A stretch of DNA of 64,000 nucleotides from Caprimulgus europaeus (lineage: Eukaryota; Chordata; Aves; Caprimulgiformes; Caprimulgidae): NCBI GenBank assembly GCA_907165065.1, contig OU015532.1, positions 35,630,339 to 35,694,338 on the forward strand, written 5' to 3'. Shown here in pieces: positions 13,760 to 25,805 of the stretch. The notes under the pieces were generated by a model, which had not been told where the DNA came from, did not search any database, and worked only from the letters and a program-made list of their open reading frames with translations. The position numbers and the translations under genes were made by a program. How positions within the stretch are numbered: the stretch's first letter is position 1; each line of letters starts with the position of its first letter.

Positions 13760-14582
13760 TGTGTTGGGTGGAGGAGAGGTCATTGACCGGCACAAAAGAC
13801 GACCATCGGCCTAAACAGAGAGAGAGCTTTGTTGCCAGGAGGAAGGAGGAGGAGGGGGAGCACAGAGAACCTCAGACACTCAGTTCAACTGCATGGAGCA
13901 GGAGAAGGTAAAGGAGGTTCCTGCAGCCCATGGAGGTTCAAAGGAGGAGCAGAGATCCTACATATAGGATGTGGAGGACTCCACGCTGGAGCAGAAAGCT
14001 GAGCCCAAGGACAGGTGTGATTGAACTGAGACCCCAGAGATGCTCAGTGACAGAGCACGGGTGGACCCCCAGAGCCGGGGGCGGGGAAGAGTTGTACTGG
14101 AATGGAGACCCATCTGCAGCCTGTGGATGTCCCCATTCCGGAGCCGGAAGCTGAGCCCAAAGAGGTCCATGACTCCATGGGAAGCTCGTGTTGGAACATC
14201 TTGTTCCTGGACTTTCATGCCAGGAAGAGCGGCAGAGGTGACCTGACTGAACCCCCATTCCCCTCCCCCTGGGCTGCTGCAGGGAGAAGGTAGAGAAATC
14301 GGGAGCAAAGTGATTTGAGCCCGGGAAGAAGGGAGGTGTGAGGGAAAGTGTCTTAAAATGTAGTTGTTATGTCTCACTGTGCTACTCGGATGATTGGTAA
14401 CGAATTAAATTGATTTTATATTCCCAAGTTGAGTCTGTTTTGCCCGTGACCATAACTGGTGAGTGAGCCGTCCCTGTCCTCATCCTAATCTATGCCCCTT
14501 TGTTGTGATACCCTTCCCATCTCACTGGGTGGGGGAGTCAGTGCAGGACCACATGGTCCCACCTGTGGGTTAAACCACTACA
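13760..14582 (+). mobile_element. Solo LTR of an avian endogenous retrovirus (ERVL-like), plus orientation, U3 shortened
   Basis: The element begins TGTGTTGGGT and ends CCACTACA, so it has the TG...CA ends of an LTR. It is flanked by a near-perfect 5-bp target-site duplication: TGTGC at 13755-13759 and CGTGC at 14583-14587, a difference consistent with CpG decay. Five-base duplications fit class III (ERVL-like) avian retroviruses. A variant polyadenylation signal ATTAAA lies at 14404-14409, fixing the orientation. It is the same family as the inverted LTR at 46386-47398, with matching segments throughout. Relative to that copy it lacks roughly 175 bases of U3 right after the first six or so bases. 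No gag, pol or env flanks it, so this is a recombination-derived solo LTR. The many overlapping short frames here are not genes. Confidence 0.9.
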
Positions 14583-14587
14583 CGTGC

Positions 14588-15082
14588 ACATATATCAAGT
14601 ACCTTTTTCTTCTCATACCATTCCCTTCAACCAGCTGCTCCTGGCCACTGATCAGTATTGGTTGGATATTGATTCTCTATCTTTGAAAGCAATGTTATCT
14701 GCTCTGTTACATACACAAAGACATTGATGAACAGGCCAAAGGAAAAGACAGAATGCTGTTCCATCCACTTACATGTTAACTGCATAATTGCACAAGATCC
14801 CAGAGTTTTTGTTGGGCTGCTTTGGCTACATGGCCATCCAGCTTGCACTCTGAACATCCTGGCTTACTTGCATGGACAATAGAGCAAAGAGAAGATAACA
14901 GATTCCAGCAGCTTCAGGAGTGCAGCTTTAGGATTGTTTAATATTCTTAGTAAAATGGAGACAGAAAACATTACAGGAACGATAAAATTGGAAAATGTTC
15001 TAGATTTGAAAGTAGTTCCAGAGTATGGGTTTCATAGGGCAACACATACCCTCCATACCATGCATGTAACTGTAAGATGAAC
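14588..15082. other. Unique non-coding sequence between LTR and CR1 fragment
   Basis: Nothing recognised. A 76-codon minus-strand frame straddles unrelated sequence and has no features of a coding exon. Confidence 0.5.
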
Positions 15083-15200
15083 ATAGAAACACAATTATAT
15101 AGGCTAGAAAGGATCTCTGAAGTTCACCTAGTCCATTGTACTGCTCAGAGCAAGCCCATTGTACAGTACTTTTCCTCAGCATCAGCAAGGCATCTTTTAA
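15083..15200 (-). mobile_element. CR1 LINE 3'-end fragment, old
   Basis: On the plus strand it reads as the reverse complement of a CR1 3' end: 'atagaaac...aggctagaaaggatctctgaagttcacctagtccattgtactgctcagagcaag'. This parallels the usual sequence with 'ggttggaagagacctc', 'catctagtccaacc' and 'ctgctcaaagcagg'. It is strongly diverged and truncated, and the right-hand limit is approximate. Only 3' untranslated sequence is present. Confidence 0.65.
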
Positions 15201-15204
15201 ATGA

Positions 15205-18200
15205 CGTCTAAAGCCCAGTTCTGTAAAGAGTATTAAAGGGTAAATTATTTTCCCCATAGTCAAGGGATCCAGAGAACACAAGAACATTATTGAAGTGTAA
15301 CAATACTAATGAGGAGTAAAACAATGGAGAAATTGCTACTGCTGTCATATTGCTTTTGAGCTATGATATAGTAAGTAGGTAAAAAAACATCTCAGCCTGT
15401 GTCCAGGAATAGCATCCAAGCCAACAGTAAAAATACAGAAGCTCTTACTGGTTGTTTTAAAAGGCAAAATAGCAGACAAACCGCATAACATCAGCCTCCC
15501 CATATACCAGATGAACCATAAGTTGTGACTGCTTCACCAAAACAAGGAACACCTCAGATGCATAAAAATAGCTACCCATTCTACAGTATAGATTATATTT
15601 ATACCAGCTGACAGAATTAAAATAATCTATGCTGACTTTGGGTAGGACAGTGACGTTTTTCATCACTTAGGAATGTTTGGGATACACTAATAATGGGAGA
15701 AATCCAGATGATCTTAGACAGTGGCATGGAATAATAGTTTGTTATAGGCCTTTTATAGCTTTGGCTGCTTCTTTTCATGTAGCAAAAGATAAAACCAAAA
15801 AGGTCTGAGACACAGATCTGTAAAATGAATCTTGCCTTTAACTGTTGGTTGGGTAAAATGCTACAATAAGATAACAAAAAAAACCCCTATAAAGCATCTG
15901 CTCTTGTATGAGATCTTACTCCAAAAATTGCCAGAGTTATCCAGGGTTAAAATGCAGTCAATTTTTTTCCTTCTACCTGCTCAAAAGCTACAAAATATGA
16001 ATAGCTTTGCAAAGATAAAGGGAAGCCAAGAAAGTTTTGTCTTGAATTTTCCATACATTTGTCCTTTATTTCTTGGAAGTGCAGGCGATCTCACTATAAA
16101 TGTATGGTAAACAGCATGTAATAAAAACATCTACATCCATTCATCTGGTTTCAATATTAAAACATCATTTATATGACATATAATGACTTTAATACTTAAT
16201 GGAGGATAACTATGATATTGCAATAAGGAGAATTAAAAAGTTATTTTGAGGATAAATAAACAGTCACTTTTTTTTTTTAATTTGGTCTGCTATTTTGAGT
16301 AAATCTGGAATAGCTGCTGATCTAATTCATTACTAATATTTGCTTCATGCTGAGGGACTGAAATACATGCTGTACTCCCTTGTTCACCTCAGCTCAGAAG
16401 CAATGTTTCTAAACTTCGACATTATATGAAAATAAAAAAAACAAACTTGGATGCTTTTAGTTAAGTCTATCTTATTTTGTATTATTTTATTTTACAAGAA
16501 AATCTGAGCAGCAAAAAAGATCTGCTGTTCTTAGTGACTGTACTGCAGGTTGCATTGTGGTGGCACGTCCTCTGCCTTCAAGTTTACCTCTTTCTTCTCC
16601 TATATTTTGTCAAGGAATGATGTACTGTTTTAGTGCTGCCTATCTAACTTATTTTTGCAGTACTTTTGTCCTACTGGAAGATTAAACATGGAGTAGGAAA
16701 TATTTGCTCCCAAAACGCAGAAACAGCTCTTCCAAAAGTTTGTAATATAAGAAAAAAATTCTCTCCCTTTTACTGTGGTTTGTTGAAGCTTGTTTTCTTT
16801 CATGTTTTATAATAAGCCGTGGCATTTAATGATGCCTTCAATAAACATCACTAACATTTTTTTCCTCTTCAGATGCCAATGATTAATGTTTTTTATGTAT
16901 TCAAAGAATTTGTTTTACGCCACAACCACAACTACAGCTTCCCACAAAAACAACTCCTAGTTAAGCTCTCCATTTACTCTAGCGTTTATTTGATGATCAG
17001 AAGTTGTCTATTGTCTTGCAAGCAACAAAGTGAGCACGTTCATCAGCTACTGGATATATTTAGATACCTTTCTTAAAAACTTCATCTCTTTTGTTTGGTT
17101 AGTAAGGAGAAAAGAGACCCTTAAATATATCCCAGCAATAGAAGCTGTAAACAGTTTCTTCAGATGACATGCTGCTCATTTTTAAAAATAGGTTGGTAAA
17201 ACGGGACAGACACGCCAGGGCACTGCAGTTGGGCCACAGTCAAGGCCATGCTGTGCTCCCTGTTTTCTCTGTTAGAGAGCAGCAGTCCTCAGGGTTCATC
17301 AGGATTAATAACCTTTATGGACACTCCCAGGCCAAATGTATCAGGTGTTTGTGGGTGAAGACCTAGGCCTAATTGGTAAAGCGTTGCCACTTGTGCACAT
17401 CTGATACTCAGACTTGGTTTAATTTATCATGTAAGCAGGTGGTATGTTCTGGGAAAACAAAACGTCATGCTGCTTCAGTGCATCCTGACCTTTTGAGCCA
17501 GCCTTTCTATGGAGGCTATGACACAGACTAAAGATGTCTTCCCCACCTGACACTTCAGTTTCAGTGCCTCTTTCAGAAGGAGTTTATTCACAGCAAATGT
17601 GTTCCTATTTGTTCCAGTAAATCTGGTGATAGAAATTAATCTTTTCCAAGCTGGTTTCCTAGATGCATGAGTGTAGAGGCAGGAATTTAAACACAAACCA
17701 GAGTAGTTGACTATTCATCAGGGAAACATTTTATATACACAGTTATGATTCCTTGAGCAAGCTTGTACATTAGCATATTCAATTTATGTTGTGCAGAGCT
17801 CACTTCCCAAATATTGTACAGTCGAGTGTCATTTGCCTGACCTTGTTTTTCTTTTAGGATATAGCAAAAGAACAAAAGCTTCGCATTTCCCATATAAGCT
17901 GATTGCTTCGTTTATGGCAGGGCTGAGAAACCTACAGCTCATCAGCCTTTACTTCATACAAATTGCTATATAATTCTTTTTTGTATTAAAATTAGATGCC
18001 ATGAAGAAGTAGGAAACATATAGCCTGCTAACAGTGTTTGAAAGGTTTCTTCAGTCCTCAAGGACGAATAGGGTCCTCATACATGCTTTATGGCAACTCA
18101 TAAAAAGAATGTGCAAAATATACAAACAAGAGCAAACCCAGGATAAGGCCCTGACATGTTGGGTGCTATGACCTTAGCCAGAGAAAGATTCCACTGGCTT

Positions 18201-19445
18201 TCAGATGCTACAGAGGATATACACAATGCCAGTTTATAATCTCAGCTGCACCAGTTCACACTCCTGAAATGACATTTCTTTCAGCTACTGCTAGAATTAG
18301 AACTGATTTCAAGTAACAAGGACATTTATTTCAGGCGTATGATTTCAAAATGTTTCAGCAACACTACTTTAAAGTAATGAGATTTTGATCCAAAAGAAGC
18401 AGAAAGCAAAAGAGTTAATAGATTTTCCACTTATTTTCATCAAACTCAGCGGCAAGTAAACTCTCAGCTGAGCTGTCAAGCAGACAGCAGCTCAGCGCTG
18501 AAATGATGGAAGGTGGAACCTGTTCATTTCCTTCCAGGCCTCTTCAAGGCCAACAGTTCATTCTCTAAAAATATGGCTGTGGAAAAAGTTAGAAATGTTT
18601 CAATTGATTCAGGTGTCCCTTGTAAATCAGGAGTTTACACCTCTGATAGAAGCAAAGTCTCAGCATTGTGCAATTGCTTAAAACAGACTATACCTGGTAC
18701 TCTGCATTTATATTAGCCTGAATAGTTTTACATTACTTTAATTTTTTAATTCAGCAGTATTCAGATTTTGCATTGCTTTGCTGGACTTTATATCTAAAGA
18801 CTGCAGCAAGGAATTTGTCAGGGGAAAAGAAGGAGTTCATATGGAAATGCAAATTATTACAACTGAAAGCATGTTCTCCAGCTTCAGTTAGTTCTTGTGA
18901 TTTATATCCTAAAAATAAAAATTAGTAGCTGAAAATAATACATTACAACAAAACTCAATAACTTTGTCTCTCTCACATTCTCAGTCTTTGTTGTTTTACT
19001 TGGAGTCACAGTATATGGAATTTTATCTATAAATCAAACTCTTGGAAATAAACTTGCTGAAATCACAATCAGAGTCAAATATTTATGTGATGATTTTTGT
19101 AAGAAGTTCAGTAAATATGTTGTCATCAGCTAGATTCTCAAGAAAACATCCCAGATTCTTTTTTTCTTCAACTTGGAAAAATCTGATTTAGTCATGGAGA
19201 AGAAAACTATGCTTGACAAAACAGCTACCCAGCAGGTCTGCACAGGAGCACCTTCACTGCACTGCCTAAGTTTTAAAACTTTCATAGTATGCTCATATTT
19301 CTTTGGCACTTCCCACAGCTGACACTTGGACAGTCTTTTACAGACCTCCTCTGCCTTCCTTCCCCATACTGATCTCATTTGCTCCTTTTTGTTGCTCTCT
19401 CCTCCCTGTGCTTTGTGCCATTTAAGCTTAATGGTTTCTTGCTTT
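15205..19445. other. Unique AT-rich non-coding sequence
   Basis: No repeat family or gene was recognised. A somewhat GC-richer patch lies at about 17190-17370. A bulged inverted repeat at 18465-18500 is listed separately. The right end abuts the TTACC duplication of the next solo LTR. Confidence 0.55.
18465..18500. repeat. Imperfect inverted repeat (bulged hairpin)
   Basis: The 13-base left arm CAGCTGAGCTGTC (18465-18477) pairs across a 5-base loop with GACAGC, CTCAGC and TG on the right, leaving two 2-base bulges. The stem is too short for a typical microRNA precursor, so it is noted as structure only. Confidence 0.35.
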
Positions 19446-19450
19446 TTACC

Positions 19451-20605
19451 TGTGGTGGGTTGACCCTGGCTAGAGACCGGATGCCCACCAAAGCCCACTC
19501 TATCACTCCCCCTCCTCAAATGGGCAGGGGGAGAAAATTATAACGAAAAGCTCGTGGGTGGAGATAAGGACGGAGAGAGATCACTCACCAATTACTGGCA
19601 CGGGCAAAACAGACTCGACTTGGGGGAAAAAACAAATTTACTTTATTACAAATCAAAATTAGAGGAGAATGAGAAGTAAAACCAAATCTTAAAACACCTC
19701 CCCCATCCCTCCCTTCTTCCCGGGCTTAATCTCTTTCCCGATTTTCCACCTCCTCCCCCCAGCAGCACAGGGGGACAGGGAATGGGGTTGGGGTCAGTTC
19801 ATCACACGTTGTTTCTGCCGCTGCTTCCTCCTCAGGGGGAGGACTCCTTCCCCCGCACCAGCGTGGGGTCCCTCTCACGGGAGACAGTCCTCCACCAACT
19901 GCTCCAACGTGAGTCCTTCCCATGACTGACAGCTCTTCACGAGCTGCTCTAGCATGGGTCCATTCCATGGGGTGCAGTCCTTCAGGAAGGGACTGCTCCA
20001 GCGCAGGTCCCCCACGGGGTCACAAGTCCTGCCAGCAAACCTGCTCCGGCGTGGGCTCCTCTCTCCACGGGCTACAGGTCCTGACAGGAACCTGCTCCAG
20101 CGCGGGCTTCCTGCGGGGTCACAGCCTCCTTCGGCATCCACCTGCTCCGGCGTGGGGTCCTCCACGGGCTACAGGTGGTCATCTGCACCACCATGGACCT
20201 CCAGGGGCTGCAGGGGGACAGCCCGCTTCACCCTGGTCTTTCACCACAGGTTGCGGGGGGGGAATCTCTGCTCCGGCGCCTGGAGCCCATTCCCTCCCCC
20301 TCCTTCTTCACTGACCTTGGTGTCTGCGAAGTTGTTTCTCTTACATCTTCTCACTCCTCTCTCTCCAGCTGCAAAGTGTGCAGCTTTTTTTTTCTCCCTT
20401 CCCTTTTTTTTTCTTAATTATGTTATCACAGAGGCGTTACTGATTGGCTCGGCCTTGGCCAGCGGCGGGTCCCTTCTTGTAGCCGGCTGGCATTGGCTGT
20501 GTTGGGTCAGACATGGGGAAAGCTTCTGGCAGCTTCTCTCACAGAAGCCACCCCATGTCCCCTCCCCCACTGCTACCAAAAACCTTGCCACGCAAACCCA
20601 ATACA
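19451..20605 (-). mobile_element. Full-length solo LTR of an avian endogenous retrovirus (ERVL-like), minus orientation
   Basis: Read on the minus strand it starts TGTATTGGGTTTGCG and ends AACCCACCACA. It is bracketed by a perfect 5-bp target-site duplication, TTACC at 19446-19450 and again at 20606-20610. Length is 1155 bases. The canonical polyadenylation signal AATAAA reads on the minus strand at 19642-19647 (TTTATT on plus), so U3 is at the right. I recognise the family from memory as one common in bird genomes, with a long GC-rich transcribed part. An imperfect tandem array lies at about 19880-20170 (separate entry). No internal retroviral genes adjoin it. A 290-codon plus-strand frame (19954-20826) runs antisense through the GC-rich part and out into flanking DNA, and is an artefact. 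Confidence 0.92.
19880..20170 (-). repeat. Imperfect tandem repeat inside the solo LTR, about six units of roughly 45-52 bp
   Basis: Each unit carries a core of the form CTGCTCCRGCGYGGG (plus strand), followed by a 'tcc...cacgggctacaggt' or 'cccacggggtcacaagt' type segment. Cores are visible near 19897, 19940, 19997, 20041, 20092 and 20140. On the minus strand the units give a repeating 'P-x-x-E-Q-x' reading in one frame. That frame is not conserved between units and is not taken as a protein. Unit-number variation is a known property of such LTR arrays; that the array is transcribed is inference. Confidence 0.7.
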
Positions 20606-20610
20606 TTACC

Positions 20611-21920
20611 TTAATCACTCAACCTTCTCCCAGCAGCAAAAATTCCAATCCCATTTTCATGCCCTTCTTTTATTATCTTCTTCTCACATTGTTTGTCCTC
20701 ACCCTTTTCCTTCCAAACCTTCCCTTCTCCACCATTCCTGTTCCTACTTCCATGTCTCTCTTATCACCTTTCCTCACTTTACACCTATCCATTTCTCTTC
20801 TTATGCCTCCTCTGGCTGTATCTTAGGTGCTTGTTCCATGACTAATAAAATTTTAGTTATCCAGGTTTTCTCCGTAGCTTATTCTGTGTAGTGCCTGGCT
20901 TTCAGAGAGAAGGCAACCATTTATTTCCTTCTTTTTTTATGGCATTGCTTTTGCAGCTACCCTGTCTGGCCTAGGAGTGCTTCTCCCTTCACATCCTCTG
21001 CCATGGATCAGATCTGGCTTGTTTAAGTACTGGTATATAGTGCCAAAAGCCGTTGTCCCGATACTGGCTGACTGATTCCTTGCAGTTCTCCAGCAATCTC
21101 TTTCCTCAACAACATTTCTTTTCCTACCCCTTATCTTCTAAGGTGTTTGGATCCTCATTTTCTATTTCCATACACTGGCTAACATCTGACTAGTGCTCCC
21201 AAGAACCATGGCAACACAGGTAAACATGGATAAATAAATAAATAGCACACACCATATTTCATAATGAGGCAACAATAAGCTGCCATTTTTCAAAGGTATT
21301 CTCAAAAGCCTCAAATGCCCCAAGTTAGATATAAATTAGAATCTAGAGCACACAGGAAGCATTAAAGATTAAGAAGCTGTGTATTGAGCATTTTACAGAG
21401 ATAGGCAACTTTGGTCTGTGCTGGAATGCTCTCAGTTTTTGTGGGTTATCGGAATACAAAGACAATCAAGAATTGGTTTTGCATCATTTACAAACAAGGT
21501 GTGAAAAGGAAAGGAAAAAAGTACCACTGAAATAAAAAACACTAGTCTGCAAGTCTGCGCAGTCACATTCAAAGCTTTAACTGCATGGTAAGTGGAAACC
21601 TCTGCTCGTGTTCAACTGCTGACAAAAAAGCAAATAAGACGTCAGATTTTATAAGGAATGAATGTGGAATAATAAACAACCCTCTGGTCTAAAGTAATGG
21701 TACAATTTCACCTTAAATATTATGATTAATTCTGCATATTCCATCTCAAAAAAAGGAGATTGCAGGATTATAGGAAGTCTAATAAAGAAGACAAGAGTAG
21801 ATAAACTGATCTTTGAAGTTTATAGACTGCACAGATTCACAGCGACTGTTGTCTATGTGGAGACAGAAACCAGTAAATTCACCAGAACCTTCCTAAACAT
21901 GAGTGTAGATCAGTTTGGAT
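20611..21920. other. Unique non-coding sequence, pyrimidine-rich at left
   Basis: 20611-20830 is C/T-rich on the plus strand, which explains the long open frames there. The remainder is AT-rich unique DNA. No gene or known repeat was recognised. Confidence 0.5.
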
Positions 21921-21924
21921 AGCT

Positions 21925-22045
21925 AGGGCCTCACCCAGGCTATTAGCTTGGCGAGGTCTAAAGGGACTTTAAAGATCCTTTGAGAGAAAAGGTGCTGTAT
22001 AAACGCAGATTAATAAAATTTGCCTACTGATAATAATTATCTTAA
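21925..22045 (+). repeat. Ancient amniote repeat fragment (CR1/L3- or SINE-tail-like)
   Basis: The segment 'ctttaaagatcctttgagagaaaaggtgctgtataaacgcag', followed by an AT-rich tail, resembles the 3' tail of very old vertebrate repeats recalled as 'gagatccttggatgaaaggcgctatataaatgcaaag' plus ATT repeats. It is short and diverged, so the family is uncertain. Confidence 0.4.
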
Positions 22046-22754
22046 TTTTGTCATTTTTCAGATTTCCAGAGAGTGAACTAAGCTACTGGCTTAGTGTTTA
22101 TCCCTTCATATTTACATAAAGCTTTTCCCTGTAACTCCTCATTGCTAAGAAATAAAGCATGCCTGTTTAGAAAAATTCTGAGGCACATTCCTTTAATTTT
22201 CATCTTTAACCTTTTCCATGCTTTCTATTTATATTATAAAAATACAGAGTTAAAAAGCTCAGCAAATCTGTACAGCTGAAGTGCAGGAAACTGCATCATA
22301 TTTATACTTCTTGTGTTCCCATGAGTTCTTTCTAAAACTCACTCCTTTGAGAACCAGAAACTTTTAAACTTCCAGTCTAAATTCATGCTTTATTCTTCAT
22401 ACTGTATGTCTCTCTCTTCCTCACTGATGCTTACTCTGGCTATGCTTGAAGAAAACAACTGTACATCTTCTCTACTTTTGTTTTGCTAGATTCGACGTGT
22501 AATTTTGTTCCAGTCCCCTAAGTTTCCTCAAACATGGGGGAGCAGAACTGTACACTCATTTTGGATTTGGTCTCCCAGTGCTGTGTGCAAAAACATTAAT
22601 ACATTGTCTTGAAAATGCCTCTCCTGGTACATCCTAAGCTTACGCAGACATTTGATTTTTTTTTTTTCCTGGAGATTTAGTCATCCTGTGATTGATTAAT
22701 ACAAATAAATTTTTTAAATTTTTATTTGCTTGAACTTTGTCCTAGCCCATCTGA
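22046..22754. other. Unique AT-rich non-coding sequence
   Basis: Nothing recognised apart from a T-rich tract near 22658-22668. Confidence 0.5.
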
Positions 22755-23427
22755 TTGGTGGTGGATGAGAAGCTCAACATGAGCCAGCAATATGCGCTCA
22801 CAGCCCAGAAGGCCAATAACCATATCCTGGGCTGCATCAAGAGCAGCGTGGCCAGCAGGTCGAGGGAGGGGATTCCCCCCCTCTACTCTGCTCTCGTAAG
22901 GCCCCACCTGGAGTCCTGTGTCCAGTTCTGGAGCCCCCAACACAAGAGAGACATGGACCTGTTAGAATGAGTCCAGAGGAAGCCATAAGGATGATCCGAG
23001 GGCTGGAGCAGCTCTGCTGTGAGGACAGGCTGAGAGAGTTGGGGCTGTTCAGCCTGGAGAAGAGAAGGCTCTGGGGAGATCTTATAGTGGCTTCCCAATA
23101 CCTGAATGGGCTACAAGAAAGCTGGGGAAGGACTTTTCATAAGGGCAGTTAATGACAGGACAAGGGGAAATGGCTTTAAGCTGAAAGAGGAGAGATTTAG
23201 ATTAGATATTAGTAAGAAATTCTTCACTGTGAGGGTGGTCAGACACGGGCACAGGTTGCCCAGAGAAGCTGTGGATGCCCCCTCCCTGGAAGTGTTCAAG
23301 GCCAGGCTGGATGAGGCTTTGAGCAACCTGGTCTAGTGGAAGGTGTCCCTGCTGATGGCAGGGGGATTGGAACTGAATGAACTTTAAGGTCCCTTCCAAC
23401 CCAAACCATTCTGTGATTCTATGATTC
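22755..23427 (+). mobile_element. 5'-truncated CR1 LINE with degenerate ORF2 C-terminus and intact 3' end
   Basis: This is the last part of a CR1 non-LTR retrotransposon. The first frame (22755-22967) encodes the reverse-transcriptase C-terminal region, with recognisable blocks such as [25 protein letters not shown] and [11 protein letters not shown]. It is interrupted by a TGA at 22968-22970, where the family usually has an arginine CGA, so a CpG transition is the likely cause. The reading then shifts frame within about 15 bases ([23 protein letters not shown]) and shifts again before 23336 (GNGFKLKEERFRLDI, FFTVRVVRHGHRLPREAVD). It ends with the CR1 3' terminus, ATTCTGTGATTCTATGATT. The element is dead; its 5' truncation is the normal outcome of LINE insertion. 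No target-site duplication is expected or seen. Confidence 0.95.
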
Positions 23428-25704
23428 GGCATTTCAGTGCAAGCCACAGCAGTTCAGCTCACATATAGTTATTTTTAACTAGTAAGCCATGTATGGGAAA
23501 GTTGAGGGCTGGTTACTTTCTATTAGTCATGAGCCCCCTGTGGATTTTATTAATAAAATATTTGTTGTTGTCATAAAACCCCAAATTACTGACAATATTA
23601 AATCACTAATTCTTCTCACCACTTGTCTGTCAGCAGCTGAACTGCTAATTCTGCCTGTTGGTAGTTGAACACTTCATTTTGTAACTGCAATACTATGTAC
23701 CCGATAGCAAAGTAACTAATAGGGTTCTGCTAATCTGAAGGTTTCCTTCAACAGTCTCTATGAACACAGCCCAGCCAAAGCATGGTAAATAAACTTCCAT
23801 TTTTTCTCAAATAACAAAACTTATAAGAACTAATGTGTCAATGATGCATGGAATTTTGCAGATTTTCAACACATAAAAGAGAAACAAACTGCACATTCTT
23901 GAAAGAATATAAAGGAGCCTCTTAAGGTTTTCTTCATTTGGAGCATAGAGAAAATAGCCTTATTAGTCCTGTGTTCTTTTCCACAGAGAATGCAAAATAG
24001 TTTACAACACTTCAGGTAACTCCCCAGTCTGCTGAGACTTAGAGTGCCATTTCATTCCATGTCTTCATAGACATAAATTATACAATGACTAAAAAAAAAA
24101 TCATCACAAGAGGAATCCCAGTAAACATCTTTTGCTTTTTGGACAACAAAGACATCAGTACATCTGCAAAATGTCACTTAAGTAGCAGGCCCATGGATTC
24201 CTTTCTAGTTGAGTCAATAAATAGGTAATGTTTGCATGCGTAATCACAGGTTGAGAAGTTGTAAGTGACAAACAAGACCAGTTGCATAATGAAAGAAAAC
24301 TCCTACATTATAGGAGGTGGTACAACAGCACATTCTGTGTTTTCTGATTCCCCAGTGAAAGAGCCACCAACTTGCTAGAAGGGGATGTTAAGTCATCCAG
24401 TTCTAAGTGAATTAAACTTGTTTTGAAGATATTACTGCCTTGTAATAGTTTGTATCTTCATGTCATGGTTTTCCATTTGGATTGGCAAGAGAGCTGGCCG
24501 TTTGGAGACAGTTAGCAACTTATAGCACTTGCAATTTGAGCAAAGGAAATAAAATTAATCTCTTTATGGCAGGTTTCTGATCTTACTACTGCAACAAGAA
24601 AGTTCAAAAGCTGATTAGGTAAGATCCAAATGACACAGGCAGAGCATTACTGGAAAGTAAATCTTTGGAGGTTTGTGCCTAAAAATAAAAATTCTATTAA
24701 ATAGTATACTTATGTTTGAATAATTAATCAGAGTTAGAATCTGATTGCATTCCATAGTTAATTAAAATAACTGTATGCAAGATAAACATGTACAAAGATC
24801 AAATAAAAAAGATGGTACCACAGTAATTGAGGAAAAGGTCTAACACAACCTCTTAGCAGTGGTGAAGAGTTTGAACTTTAATTTCCAGCTTCTGAGCTTC
24901 ACGTGCATTCCAGTAATTGCCATTAAAAACACTTACCTAATCAAAGCAATCTGCACACTAACCAATATTTTTGAAGACATCCCAAAGAACAACTGTTGAA
25001 ATCAGTATTGATAAAAAATCCTTACACAATAAAAATTGCTCTCTTTCTAAAAAACCTGAGTTTGACCTTAAAAAAACCTGTATTCCTGTTCCATAATACA
25101 GAACATGGATGAAACCCATGGTGGAGAAACACCCAGCTGAAACAAGATACAGAGGGGTAGAGATGGATTCCGTCTCAGCATTTAAGCATACCCTCATAGT
25201 TAAAATGCACACTGAGGGATGTTAGGGTCAAATATGATCCCTTGACATGATTCCGAAAGGGGACAAGTTTCCACTGCTATTGCCTTCCGCTCATCTTCCT
25301 AGACACACAAAGGATTTTGAGGTCTGTCTGGCATGTTTCACCAGCACCATATTAACTTTAAAACAAAATAAATATGTTTAAATAGAAAGTTAGTTTGTCC
25401 TGTATTCAAAAAGGCAGAATCTATAATATATTTTATAATTAAACTATGTTGAAAATTCTCTAAGCATTTTTGTGATGTTTAATTGCCAGCATTTTTACAG
25501 TGCATTTTTCCTTGTAGCAGGAGAAATCCGTAGTTCTTAGAGGATAACAAAAATTATAAAGAATAGACGTAGGAAATGCTCAAGACCTCTGATGTCTAGC
25601 AAAGTTTTTCAAAGATAATTTCATTTTAATTTTTTTAAATGATTTATCAGGATTTGCATAAAAATTCCTGGCATCCACACAAAATGGGGCATTTGTAAGT
25701 TTCA
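23428..25704. other. Unique AT-rich non-coding sequence
   Basis: No gene or known repeat was recognised. There is a short A-run near 24090-24100. All open frames are under 90 codons and look random. Confidence 0.55.
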
Positions 25705-25805
25705 GTGGTGAAGGTCAGGTTGGATGGGACTTTGAGCAACCTGATTTAGTGGAAGATGTCCCTGCCCATGGCAGCTGACCTTCCAAACCATTCTATGATT
25801 TTATG
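25705..25805 (+). mobile_element. Short CR1 LINE 3'-end fragment
   Basis: About 100 bases match the last part of CR1: 'ggtcaggttggatgggactttgagcaacctgatttagtggaagatgtccctgccc', then 'ccttccaaaccattctatgattttatga'. It resembles the end of the copy at 22755-23427 and lacks most of the 'gggattggaactgaatga...' part through a deletion. Confidence 0.85.

Noticed and set aside
13930..14377. Overlapping open frames of 63-139 codons on both strands
   Set aside because: All lie inside the solo LTR 13760-14582, on both strands and in several frames. LTRs of this kind have no coding function.
19954..20826. 290-codon plus-strand open frame, the longest in the window
   Set aside because: It runs antisense through the GC-rich tandem part of a solo LTR and into C/T-rich flanking DNA. 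No domain is recognisable, and its composition is explained by lack of A/T-rich stop codons.
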